Of a stretch of DNA of 7,861 bases, positions 1 through 5,648 are shown one piece after another. The notes beneath the pieces are model-generated. The model was not told the origin of the DNA. It searched no databases and saw nothing but the letters and a program-made list of their open reading frames with translations. Origin of the DNA: a bacterium (lineage in GTDB: Bacteria > JAMCPX01); NCBI GenBank assembly GCA_021815065.1, contig JAKAHI010000053.1:1-7861 (forward strand), given 5' to 3'. A program made the position numbers and the translations under genes. Every line of letters starts with the position of its first letter. Within the stretch, counting starts at the first letter, position 1.

Positions 1-558
1 AACAAGTTTGGCAAACAATATCAAATTATTGCCTTTGCCACTAAAGGAGAGTCGCCGTCAATTTTTAATCGTTTAAGAATATCTCCACCGCTTCCCCAAA
101 ATTACAAAGTTGAAAGAGAAAACGGAATATATGTTACAGATGTATGGGATGATATTCGTGAACTTACTTCAGGCTATTTAGCAGGGGATGAGGCAATAAG
201 AAGAAAACAAGATGGACAAAGGTTTCATAAACAGCAATCCCCTATTACTCTTTTACTGAGGGTCATCCTTTCTTCAACGAAACCCAAAAATACGGTGCTT
301 GATCCGTTTGCAGGCACAGGAACGACACTGGTCGTTGCAGAGCAATTAGGAAGGAAACCTATTGGAATAGAAATTGATCCTGAGAATATAAAATGCATCG
401 AAGATCGGATAAAAAATATCAGAGAAGCTGACAGTATCGTCAAATATTATAAGGACTATATGTATACTGAGAATTTAAATGAATTATGGGATATGAAGGG
501 CACTCTTGAAATCGATTATGTGCAGAAGTCGCAATCGTTAAAGTTGTTTAAGATATGA
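1..558 (+). CDS. DNA adenine-N6/cytosine-N4 methyltransferase, C-terminal part (5' end outside window)
   Basis: Frame 1 is open from the first base to the TGA at 556-558, giving the last 185 residues. The S-adenosylmethionine-binding motif I is clear at residues 98-107 of this fragment (VLDPFAGTGT), followed by LGRKPIGIEID, typical of the N6_N4_Mtase family. The preceding HKQQSPITLLLR segment corresponds to the family's H-x-x-QKP motif with Ser replacing the usual Lys. Motif I near the C-terminus implies the catalytic (D/N/S)PP(Y/F/W) motif lies upstream, in the beta-type motif order, outside the window. The enzyme would methylate one base of a recognition site to protect self DNA. The stop overlaps the next start as ATGA (555-558), so the endonuclease is translationally coupled. 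Target base and site cannot be read from this fragment. Confidence 0.93.
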   Translation, partial: NKFGKQYQIIAFATKGESPSIFNRLRISPPLPQNYKVERENGIYVTDVWDDIRELTSGYLAGDEAIRRKQDGQRFHKQQSPITLLLRVILSSTKPKNTVLDPFAGTGTTLVVAEQLGRKPIGIEIDPENIKCIEDRIKNIREADSIVKYYKDYMYTENLNELWDMKGTLEIDYVQKSQSLKLFKI

Positions 559-1388
559 CATACTCCATCTATCACCTTTTTCAATCGCTTGTTAAGAATA
601 AAGAGAAATTCTTAAGAGTAAAAAAGCTGGAAAACTTTCCATTTAATGAACGACTACTTTCTTGCAGGAATAAAGGCGTATTCCCTGACATGGCAATACG
701 TCTTAATAAAGACAAAAGTATATTTTCCGGAGGCGAACTAATTGAATTAAAAGACAGTGACTCTTATACTGTATCATCTTTCAATTCAACAATCCCGTCC
801 CGAAGCAAAGAAATTGCTAAAATAATTACAGGGGAAAACAGTACAGTAAGACAACAAATGGAAAAGGCCGGCAATGACATTTATTCTTTGCCAGTGCGTG
901 ATGTGTTTTATCTTGTCAGAGGCAGAAAACAAGGTAAGACAAAGGTTTGTCTTGTCTATGGAAGTTTTTTTGAGACGATAAAAATAGGGGAATTAATCAG
1001 TCAGGCATTTTCACAGGTCGTGGAAGAACGCTTAAAAGAAAGCGGAGAAGAGATTTCCCAAGAATTGAAAGATAAATTACTCTCCATCTTTTCTCAACAA
1101 GAAAATTTCAGTAAAGTTCGTGATGTAGAAAAGGCATCCGTAAAGCTTCGTTTCAGGATAATGACTGAAGTTAAAGCTGAAGGGAACATTTTAGATTCAA
1201 AAAAATATCCAGAAATCAAGGACAATACATTGAATTTTCTTTTACCTTGCCATAGCGACGAAAATGAAAAAGATACTTTAAGAAAGGCAGAATTGGTATT
1301 CGATAAATCAGGACTTAAACAATTTAATATTTTCAAGATAAAACATCATTTCAATGGGTATTTTCTTGTATTTCAAACGCCCATCTGA
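555..1388 (+). CDS. Putative type II restriction endonuclease, PD-(D/E)XK fold
   Basis: The 277-aa protein overlaps the methyltransferase stop by four bases. I do not recognise a named restriction-enzyme family, but the N-terminal third carries a good PD-(D/E)XK nuclease signature: Pro44-Asp45 (GVFPDMAIRL), an 18-residue gap, then Glu64-Leu65-Lys66 (GELIELKDS). Asp45, Glu64 and Lys66 would be the metal-binding and catalytic residues. A conserved-looking segment follows (YTVSSFNSTIPS, about 71-82). Residues 145-190 are charged and probably helical; the C-terminal 90 residues mix strands and loops. Length is normal for a type II enzyme. No Shine-Dalgarno is evident, in keeping with coupled translation after the methyltransferase, which ensures protection is made first. 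The function is inferred from motif plus neighbour; the recognition sequence is unknown. Confidence 0.8.
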   Translation: MTYSIYHLFQSLVKNKEKFLRVKKLENFPFNERLLSCRNKGVFPDMAIRLNKDKSIFSGGELIELKDSDSYTVSSFNSTIPSRSKEIAKIITGENSTVRQQMEKAGNDIYSLPVRDVFYLVRGRKQGKTKVCLVYGSFFETIKIGELISQAFSQVVEERLKESGEEISQELKDKLLSIFSQQENFSKVRDVEKASVKLRFRIMTEVKAEGNILDSKKYPEIKDNTLNFLLPCHSDENEKDTLRKAELVFDKSGLKQFNIFKIKHHFNGYFLVFQTPI

Positions 1389-1404
1389 AAATGGATAAAG
1401 CAGC

Positions 1405-1983
1405 ATGTTATTTGAAAGAAATATAATAAATAAAAGTTTTTGGGGATTAATATGGGTCAGCTTTTTAAAATGCCAAGGGACTTTGGTTGTAATTGTAAGT
1501 ATTTGTTTACCTTTTATACTGTGGATTTTATCACCCAAAGTACAAGTCTCTTTAAGTTTAATATTACCACTGGGAATTCTTTCAATATTTTTAGTTATAG
1601 TATTTTTTGACGCAGCATTTATAAGTTTTAATAAAAGTAAAAATCTTTTACCTAAAGTTCTTTTAAGTAAAATATTTTATTCAACAAACAATGAGCCTCT
1701 AACTTTATTTCTACTCGAACCATCATTGTCTTTTTCACACGATGCAATGGTTTCATTTTATTTCATAGATAACGATTTTGAACAGTTAATAGGAATAGGG
1801 GTAGTTTTAAATATTCAGCAAGATGGCAAAATTCAAGTAATGATGACTAAACCCTATTTGGAGCATAAAGAAACATTACAAAAATTAGCTAACAATGATA
1901 ATACTATTTTAAATAAAACCATAGTAAAACCAATTATCTCTAAGAGGTTTTTAGATGAGTTGTTTATTCAAGGAGGATCATGA
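1405..1983 (+). CDS. Two-helix membrane protein with C-terminal soluble domain, function unknown
   Basis: The 192-aa product has two strong hydrophobic helices near its N-terminus, about residues 24-44 (GTLVVIVSICLPFILWIL) and 49-71 (ending LVIVFFDAAF), separated by a very short turn. A soluble domain of about 115 residues follows, containing a strand-rich stretch (QLIGIGVVLNIQQDGKIQV, about 129-147) and a charged helical tail. No family is recognised. It starts 16 bases after the endonuclease stop with only a weak ribosome site. Its TGA (1981-1983) shares a base with the preferred next ATG, so the two are almost certainly co-translated and probably act together at the inner membrane. Codons are extremely AT-rich. 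Membrane attachment is confidently seen; any role, for example an effector in defence, is inference from its neighbours. Confidence 0.72.
   Translation: MLFERNIINKSFWGLIWVSFLKCQGTLVVIVSICLPFILWILSPKVQVSLSLILPLGILSIFLVIVFFDAAFISFNKSKNLLPKVLLSKIFYSTNNEPLTLFLLEPSLSFSHDAMVSFYFIDNDFEQLIGIGVVLNIQQDGKIQVMMTKPYLEHKETLQKLANNDNTILNKTIVKPIISKRFLDELFIQGGS
1971..1976 (+). promoter_or_regulatory. Shine-Dalgarno that decides between two adjacent ATGs
   Basis: A perfect AGGAGG lies inside the 3' end of the upstream reading frame. Spacing is three bases to the ATG at 1980 and six to the ATG at 1983, favouring the second. It is one of the strongest ribosome sites in the AT-rich block, so the FlgT-C-like protein may be made in excess over its membrane partner. 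Confidence 0.65.
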
Positions 1984-2393
1984 TGGAAACATTAAACGTT
2001 AAAGATAATAAAGATGAAACTTTTCCTGCTATAGTGGTAAAGATTATAGACGCATATACTGTTGTTATTAATAGGGGGACACTCCATAATATTAAAGAGG
2101 GACAACGATTTTTAATTTTTCAGGAAGATGAGCAGGAAACAACAGATCCTATAACGGGTGAATCTTTAGGGCATTTAGAAATAATCAAAGGAACTGGAAA
2201 AGTTCTACATGTGCAAGAAAAAATAGCTACTATCAAGTCAGATGTAAAAATGACTACATCCCAAAGAAAAATTGTAAGAAAGAGATCTTCTATATTTACA
2301 TTACCAGAACAAGAAGAAGAACTTATAATGCCTTCTGAAACTTTAGCATCTTTTGAAAATGTACAAATTAAAGATAAAGCAAAACCAATTTAA
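1983..2393 (+). CDS. Small protein with FlgT-C-like beta domain, function unknown
   Basis: The 136-aa product carries, at about residues 13-86, a beta-rich domain resembling the C-terminal domain of flagellar assembly protein FlgT: VVINRG (27-32), IKEGQRF (37-43) and DPITGESLGHLE (55-66), then a strand-forming GTGKVLHVQ. The rest is a charged, probably disordered tail. There is no signal peptide, so, unlike FlgT, it is predicted cytoplasmic. Two ATGs are adjacent (1980 and 1983). An AGGAGG at 1971-1976 lies only three bases before the first but six before the second, so 1983 is preferred; this gives a TGATG overlap with the membrane protein. No flagellar genes are nearby. It most likely partners the upstream membrane protein. 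The domain assignment is from remembered motif pattern and is moderate. Confidence 0.72.
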   Translation: METLNVKDNKDETFPAIVVKIIDAYTVVINRGTLHNIKEGQRFLIFQEDEQETTDPITGESLGHLEIIKGTGKVLHVQEKIATIKSDVKMTTSQRKIVRKRSSIFTLPEQEEELIMPSETLASFENVQIKDKAKPI

Positions 2394-2477
2394 TCTCTAA
2401 ATACACGCGCATGAACGCTGCCACATTAAAGTGTAGAATGCGGTAAAAGAAAGTAAAGGAAAAAAAAGAGGCAAAGT

Positions 2478-3065
2478 ATGCTTTCAATAAAAGCATTTGA
2501 TGTAGAAACTCTGTCAGTTGTTTTAGCTTCCTTAAAAAGGAATGGGAATCTCAAGCTTACTTTGAATGATAGTACACCATTAGATATTGATTACTATGGT
2601 TGGAAGCAATTTAGCAATGATATACTATCTCATACACGTGGTGAATGGAATATTCCCATTACATATAAACATTTTGATACTACCACAAAACTTCAAGTAT
2701 TCGTTAGTCTTATCCATTTGGCATCTGTGATTGATTTGGATATGTACCAAAATCGAAATATAAATGACTTCAAGGAAGTTTATTTTGGTAAATTATTTAC
2801 AGACAAATTACCAACTCGTAACAGACTGATTGTTTTCCCAGAGGAGATTCAAAACGAGTTATTGGGAAACCCTCCTATTGTAAATGAAATTATGAAAATT
2901 GGTAGGATTTACGAATGCACTTTACAAGCAAATAGTCAGACAAACTTTAGATTTTATTATAAACCGTATAACGTTCCTGTGGGTGTTTATTTCTCATTAA
3001 GTTCAGAGGCTGAAAAAATATTTAATGAAATGCAAGATTTTCATAGACGACTTTTGAAAATATGA
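2478..3065 (+). CDS. Hypothetical 195-aa protein, first gene of a two-gene module
   Basis: I do not recognise this protein. It has no signal peptide or membrane helix and is predicted soluble, with a mixed alpha/beta composition, a Tyr/Trp-containing segment near residue 39 (DYYGWKQF), a hydrophobic helix about 72-86 (LQVFVSLIHLASVID), and strand-like C-terminal sequence (NFRFYYKPYNVPVGVYFSLS). A good AGAGG ribosome site (2467-2471) sits six bases before the ATG. The 84-base gap upstream contains a TAGAAT at 2434-2439 that could be a -10 element, though no convincing -35 accompanies it, so this may begin its own transcript. Its TGA overlaps the next ATG (ATGA, 3062-3065), tying it to the membrane protein that follows. 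The composition matches the island, not the right-hand chromosome. Confidence 0.72.
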   Translation: MLSIKAFDVETLSVVLASLKRNGNLKLTLNDSTPLDIDYYGWKQFSNDILSHTRGEWNIPITYKHFDTTTKLQVFVSLIHLASVIDLDMYQNRNINDFKEVYFGKLFTDKLPTRNRLIVFPEEIQNELLGNPPIVNEIMKIGRIYECTLQANSQTNFRFYYKPYNVPVGVYFSLSSEAEKIFNEMQDFHRRLLKI

Positions 3066-3532
3066 GAGTTACAGAAAAAATAATATCTTTTTTATTTCCC
3101 ATAGTAATCCCAATTGGACTTGCAATATTTACTGCAATGATTACTTTAATGGCTAAACTAAAGGAGAAACGAGAAGCTACACGTCAGATTAAAGGTCGCT
3201 ATTCATATAAATCAGATTCTGAATTGTTTGAAGTACAGCATCAGTTTTGGCATGAGTTTACCTTGAGCATTTCATTTGCATACATTTCTTATGATATATG
3301 GGCTTATACTACGATATTTAAGTCTTTAAGTATTATTACTATGAAAGTATGCACTGAATGGATTACTTTTTCTCTATTACTGCATCTTATTTACCTCGGT
3401 TATCGAACTTATAACGGTACAGAGGAGTTATCAGATTTTAGATGGAATAAGTTTTATAAATATTGTAATGTGTGGTTTAATTTCTTTTCCATTGTATTTA
3501 TATTTGTAACTAATATCTTTTTAGGTCAATGA
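3062..3532 (+). CDS. Four-helix membrane protein, second gene of a two-gene module
   Basis: The 156-aa product shows four hydrophobic segments at about residues 8-31, 66-87, 89-113 and 137-155. The first is followed by a basic stretch (LKEKREATRQIKGRYSYK, about 33-50) likely to lie in the cytoplasm, and a further conserved-looking segment FEVQHQFWHEFTLSISFAY follows. No family is recognised. It overlaps the preceding gene by four bases and has no ribosome site of its own, so the two are translationally coupled. A soluble protein coupled to a small multi-helix membrane protein, next to restriction-modification genes, resembles in layout the sensor-plus-membrane-effector pairs of known defence systems, but nothing in the sequence proves that. 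It is the last gene before the attachment-site remnant. Confidence 0.72.
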   Translation: MRVTEKIISFLFPIVIPIGLAIFTAMITLMAKLKEKREATRQIKGRYSYKSDSELFEVQHQFWHEFTLSISFAYISYDIWAYTTIFKSLSIITMKVCTEWITFSLLLHLIYLGYRTYNGTEELSDFRWNKFYKYCNVWFNFFSIVFIFVTNIFLGQ

Positions 3533-3690
3533 TTGACTGTGATCCTTTTTGTGATCACCCCTGCCATAAAAACTGTAAAAAACGATAACAAACTGTGTCA
3601 GACCATAATAATCAGCTAATGCCGATGAATAAAGGAGTTGCGTAGGATTTGCCATATAATTTAAGCCCTTATATTTTTAGCCTTTTAGAC
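3533..3690. other. Non-coding end segment of the island
   Basis: No gene is visible between the last island stop and the tRNA half. The segment is AT-rich and contains AAACTGT twice (3570-3576 and 3590-3596), exactly 20 bases apart, and a third ACTGT at 3536-3540. Short direct repeats close to an attachment core could be arm-type integrase or excisionase sites, but the units are short and the reading is tentative. Confidence 0.35.
3539..3558 (+). terminator. Weak hairpin after the last island gene
   Basis: GTGATC (3539-3544) and GATCAC (3553-3558) form a six-base-pair stem with an eight-base, T-rich loop, seven bases after the stop of the four-helix protein. There is no downstream T-run, so it is a poor intrinsic terminator. 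The second arm is itself part of the palindrome GTGATCAC, so a protein-binding role is equally possible. Confidence 0.25.
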
Positions 3691-3731
3691 CTCCGGCTCC
3701 GTAGGTCGGGGGTTCAAATCCCCCCAGGCAC
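3691..3731 (+). tRNA. 3' half of a tRNA-Arg(CCG) gene: displaced attachment site (att)
   Basis: Read with standard numbering: anticodon loop CTCCGGC (3691-3697, anticodon CCG at 3693-3695), 3' anticodon stem TCCGT (3698-3702), variable loop AGGTC (3703-3707), a perfect T-arm with GGGGG (3708-3712), TTCAAAT and CCCCC (3720-3724), and 3' acceptor strand CAGGCAC (3725-3731). The sequence before it (TTAGAC) cannot form the 5' anticodon stem and no D-arm or matching GTGCCTG lies upstream, so this is only the 3' half. It is followed by T and a short T-run. CCA is not encoded, and the base in the discriminator position is T, unusual for arginine tRNA; a displaced copy is free of selection. Breakage at the anticodon loop is typical of tyrosine-integrase insertion. 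Confidence 0.72.
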
Positions 3732-3892
3732 TTTTTAATCAAAAGAATTCCTTGATGCCCTGCATGGGGGGTTGCTATTAATCCCTCTCCCGTCCAGATT
3801 TCTCAATCAGCGGCTTGAGCCCGGAACTTTAACCGCAGGACTTGCGCCTAAGGAGGAGATACGCTTACGGAGGACTTTCTCATCAGGTTAAC

Positions 3893-3922
3893 TTGAAATA
3901 AACATTTAATGATATTTATTCT
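3893..3922 (+). promoter_or_regulatory. Candidate sigma-70 promoter of the small Cys membrane protein
   Basis: TTGAAA (3893-3898) and TATTCT (3917-3922) are separated by 18 bases, matching four or more of six positions in each hexamer. The -10 lies inside the Fur-like palindrome, the usual place for a repressor site. Confidence 0.4.
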
Positions 3923-3924
3923 CA
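3910..3924 (+). promoter_or_regulatory. Candidate Fur box
   Basis: TGATATT-T-ATTCTCA matches the 7-1-7 Fur consensus TGATAAT-N-ATTATCA at 12 of 14 arm positions. It overlaps the proposed -10 element and precedes a FeoB-associated-like gene by 45 bases, so repression of the 3970-4965 pair by iron-loaded Fur is a coherent reading. The local sequence is AT-rich, which raises the chance of a fortuitous match. Confidence 0.45.
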
Positions 3925-3969
3925 TTAGCTAAAAATGAACTTGGTAATGCCGGAAGAGGAGGTTCTGTC

Positions 3970-4110
3970 ATGGGATTCATGAACGCTGCGCTGGTGACAG
4001 TGATACTGGGCGGCGCGGTATACATGCTTTACAGATCTATCTGGAAGAATAAAGGGCAGTGTCCCGATTGTTCCGGGACCCGCAGGGTCAAGAAAAAGAT
4101 AATTAAATAG
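3970..4110 (+). CDS. Small Cys-containing membrane protein, FeoB-associated-like
   Basis: A 46-aa gene, too short for many callers. An excellent AGAGGAGG (3955-3962) sits seven bases before the ATG. The product has one membrane helix (about residues 5-22, ALVTVILGGAVYMLYRSI), a short basic linker, a CPDC motif (Cys34 and Cys37), and a very basic tail (RRVKKKIIK). One N-terminal helix followed by a Cys-rich tail is the plan of the FeoB-associated Cys-rich membrane proteins that accompany ferrous-iron transporters, though those often have more Cys. The Fur-like site upstream supports a link to iron. No feoA or feoB is in the window. It is 12 bases upstream of the outer-membrane protein gene, so the two probably form one transcript. 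The CDS is well supported; family placement is tentative. Confidence 0.72.
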   Translation: MGFMNAALVTVILGGAVYMLYRSIWKNKGQCPDCSGTRRVKKKIIK

Positions 4111-4122
4111 CAAAGATAAGGC

Positions 4123-4965
4123 ATGATTTTAAAAGTAGCGGTTACGGGAATACAAATCATAATGGTTTCGTTGTTTGGAACAGTTTATGCACAGGCCGGG
4201 CCCTTTTCAATCGTTGATTCATGTGCCGGCCCGAATGCATTGTTAAACGTGCTCGACAGGCCAACAGTAAGTGACAGCGTTTGTTCCGTAAAAAAGAACA
4301 AAGTAATGGCAGAATTGGGCTACAACTATCAGTTTGAGACGGGCAGTAGTATCAATTCACTCGAAACACTCCCTCAGCCTGAAATACGCTATGGTACAGG
4401 GCATAATGTCGAGTTAAAGCTATTCCCTCCCAACTACATGCTTCAAGCAACCTATGCGGCCGGGAAAAAAAGTATCGTTGATGGCTATAGTGATGCAGGT
4501 CTTGGGATGAAATATGAGTTTGGATATGGAGAGAAATGGGGGCTTGCTACCGATACTGCAATAACCTTTCCATCCGGAACAAGGGAGTTCAGCAGTCATG
4601 GTACCGGGGTCATCGTTAACGGCATAGTTGCCTATAACGTGAATGCAGATATTGGGATAGAGTTTCAGCTCGGTTTGTTCCATTTATTCAATGCTGATTA
4701 TACCACTCAGGAGACTTCGATTAACCCAATCATCGATGTGTCCGATCAATTGAATGAAATAACAGAGAAGTTGCAGATTTATGCGGAGTGTTACAATACG
4801 ATAGACATCATGCATGACGGAGGCATCGCATCTTTTTTCGATGCAGGCATACAATACCTTTTAACTCCATCTGTTGAGGTTGATTTGTCGGCGGGGCACA
4901 ATCTTTCCGGTATCCCGGATAACAATATAACCTATGTTGATTTCGGCACCGGTCTGGAGTTTTGA
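4123..4965 (+). CDS. Outer-membrane beta-barrel protein, MetA-pathway/transporter family
   Basis: The 280-aa product begins with a signal peptide (basic Lys4, hydrophobic run, likely cleavage after AQA, residue 25) and ends in Phe, as barrel proteins recognised by the BAM machinery do. After a Cys-bounded segment (Cys34 to Cys54, containing LLNVLDRPTVSDS) come alternating amphipathic strands: VMAELGYNYQF, PEIRYGTGHNVELKL, SDAGLGMKYEF, LATDTAITFPSGT and DAGIQYLLTPSVEVDLSAGH. This resembles the Phenol_MetA_deg-like transporter family of outer-membrane proteins, whose substrates are mostly undefined. The only ribosome-like AAGG is one base before the ATG, so translation probably depends on coupling to the small upstream gene. 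The next ATG would destroy the signal peptide, so 4123 is kept. The Fur-like site upstream suggests iron-responsive expression. Confidence 0.85.
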   Translation: MILKVAVTGIQIIMVSLFGTVYAQAGPFSIVDSCAGPNALLNVLDRPTVSDSVCSVKKNKVMAELGYNYQFETGSSINSLETLPQPEIRYGTGHNVELKLFPPNYMLQATYAAGKKSIVDGYSDAGLGMKYEFGYGEKWGLATDTAITFPSGTREFSSHGTGVIVNGIVAYNVNADIGIEFQLGLFHLFNADYTTQETSINPIIDVSDQLNEITEKLQIYAECYNTIDIMHDGGIASFFDAGIQYLLTPSVEVDLSAGHNLSGIPDNNITYVDFGTGLEF

Positions 4966-5038
4966 CATAAGGCCTTGTCTCGATTCTCTATCATTGCAAT
5001 CCTTTTACGGCCGTACACCAATATGTTTTCCCTTATCG

Positions 5039-5605
5039 TTACAAGGTCACGTTGATATCAAGGGACGATGACGCGAGGCCGTTGAGCATTACCTGGATCC
5101 TGTATGCACCGGGGGCCAGTTTCCCGGGGATGGTGAGCATGCCCATTTTTTCGGAGACCTCACCCTTCGAATATTTCCTGTCGAGCAGCGTAATTGATTT
5201 ATGAACGCCGTACTTTGGCGTAAGGTTCACATCGACCTCTGCAGCAGCCGGGGCCGGACCCGGAAGATTAAACGCAATCCTGTCCCCGGGATGAACGCGG
5301 AACGAAGGCGTATTCAGGGAGTCGTCCATTCTTATATCAATGCGCCTCCTGTCCCATCTGTGCGTATTGCCGTGTCCTCCGAAGTATATGGAGCCGGAGG
5401 TAAAGTCCACGACCAACGCTGCCACGCCCGGGACAATACCGGGAATAAGCCACAGGCAATCCATGACAAGTATCGTTCCGTCAATGACCCCGGGCCTGTT
5501 TCCCCGTCTTTCGGGGTAGAGAAGGAAGCCGCAATTGACGGTCGTCAATGTCATAAAGAGCAAAACAACTGCAATAAGAAAACGAGACTGTAATAGCTTT
5601 TTCAC
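5039..5605 (-). CDS. Probable lipoprotein, YPERRG family, with extra C-terminal domain
   Basis: It starts with GTG, seven bases after an AGGAGG (5613-5618 on the plus strand). The 188-aa product has a lipoprotein-like signal sequence (MKKLL, hydrophobic run, TTVNC) with Cys25 as the likely lipidated residue; Asn at -1 is atypical for a lipobox. Residues 26-75 (GFLLYPERRGNRPGVIDG, then IPGIVPGVAALVVDFTSGSIYF) match a widespread family of small Gram-negative lipoproteins of unknown function with an L-YPERRG motif and an IPG...VDF.(S/T)G.IY motif. About 110 further residues form a strand-rich, Ig-like-looking region (PGDRIAFNLPG, then APGAYRIQVMLNG), longer than the usual family member. It is convergent with the outer-membrane protein gene, with 73 bases between and no clear terminator. 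Confidence 0.82.
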   Translation of the reverse strand: MKKLLQSRFLIAVVLLFMTLTTVNCGFLLYPERRGNRPGVIDGTILVMDCLWLIPGIVPGVAALVVDFTSGSIYFGGHGNTHRWDRRRIDIRMDDSLNTPSFRVHPGDRIAFNLPGPAPAAAEVDVNLTPKYGVHKSITLLDRKYSKGEVSEKMGMLTIPGKLAPGAYRIQVMLNGLASSSLDINVTL

Positions 5606-5648
5606 CTTATTCCCTCCTGAGTAACGATCGAAAATTTGATTTACTTTT

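Larger units (their letters stand above)
1..3731. mobile_element. Distal end of a putative tRNA-integrated genomic island (partial)
   Basis: All genes to position 3532 are on the plus strand, closely packed and far more AT-rich than those after about 3740 (hand counts: 8 G/C of 60 at 1621-1680, 28 of 60 at 7261-7320). The block ends at a 3' tRNA half (3691-3731), as expected for the displaced attachment site of an element integrated in a tRNA gene. Cargo is a restriction-modification pair plus two two-gene modules with membrane proteins. Because the tRNA half is on the plus strand, the intact tRNA, and usually the integrase beside it, should lie outside the window to the left. No integrase or transposase is visible here, so the element type (integrative conjugative element, island or prophage) cannot be named. 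Confidence 0.58.
3732..3969. other. Non-coding stretch between attachment site and iron-responsive genes
   Basis: After the T-run ending the tRNA half (3732-3736), about 170 bases show no gene, RNA family or clear terminator that I can name; there are several short G- and C-runs, but no convincing long stem. The final 80 bases hold the promoter and Fur-like palindrome of the next gene. The composition is already that of the right-hand chromosome. Confidence 0.5.

Noticed and set aside
2411..2446. Eleven-codon frame (ATG to TAA) between the two gene pairs, possible leader peptide.
   Set aside because: No ribosome site precedes it and no attenuator-like structure follows.
3661..3740. Considered an intact tRNA gene, an intron-split tRNA, or the 3' end of tmRNA.
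   Set aside because: No 5' acceptor strand (GTGCCTG), D-arm or 5' anticodon stem is present upstream, and tmRNA 3' ends do not carry this anticodon-loop and variable-loop sequence.
2410..3989. The 12-mer CATGAACGCTGC occurs at 2410-2421 and again at 3978-3989.
   Set aside because: One or two repeated 12-mers are expected by chance in a window this size, and the second copy lies inside a coding gene; no extended similarity surrounds it.
3925..4113. Minus-strand 62-codon frame.
   Set aside because: Antisense to the 46-aa Cys membrane gene, which has an excellent ribosome site and a meaningful product.
4966..5038. Searched the convergent gap for a bidirectional terminator; saw palindromes ATTGCAAT (4993-5000) and ACGGCCGT (5007-5014) and CCTTGT with distant ACAAGG.
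   Set aside because: The palindromes have no loop or T-run and the distant arms are about 60 bases apart, so no terminator can be supported.
5201..5593. Plus-strand open frame of 130 codons opposite the lipoprotein gene.
   Set aside because: Arg-rich shadow of the minus-strand lipoprotein, with no family resemblance.
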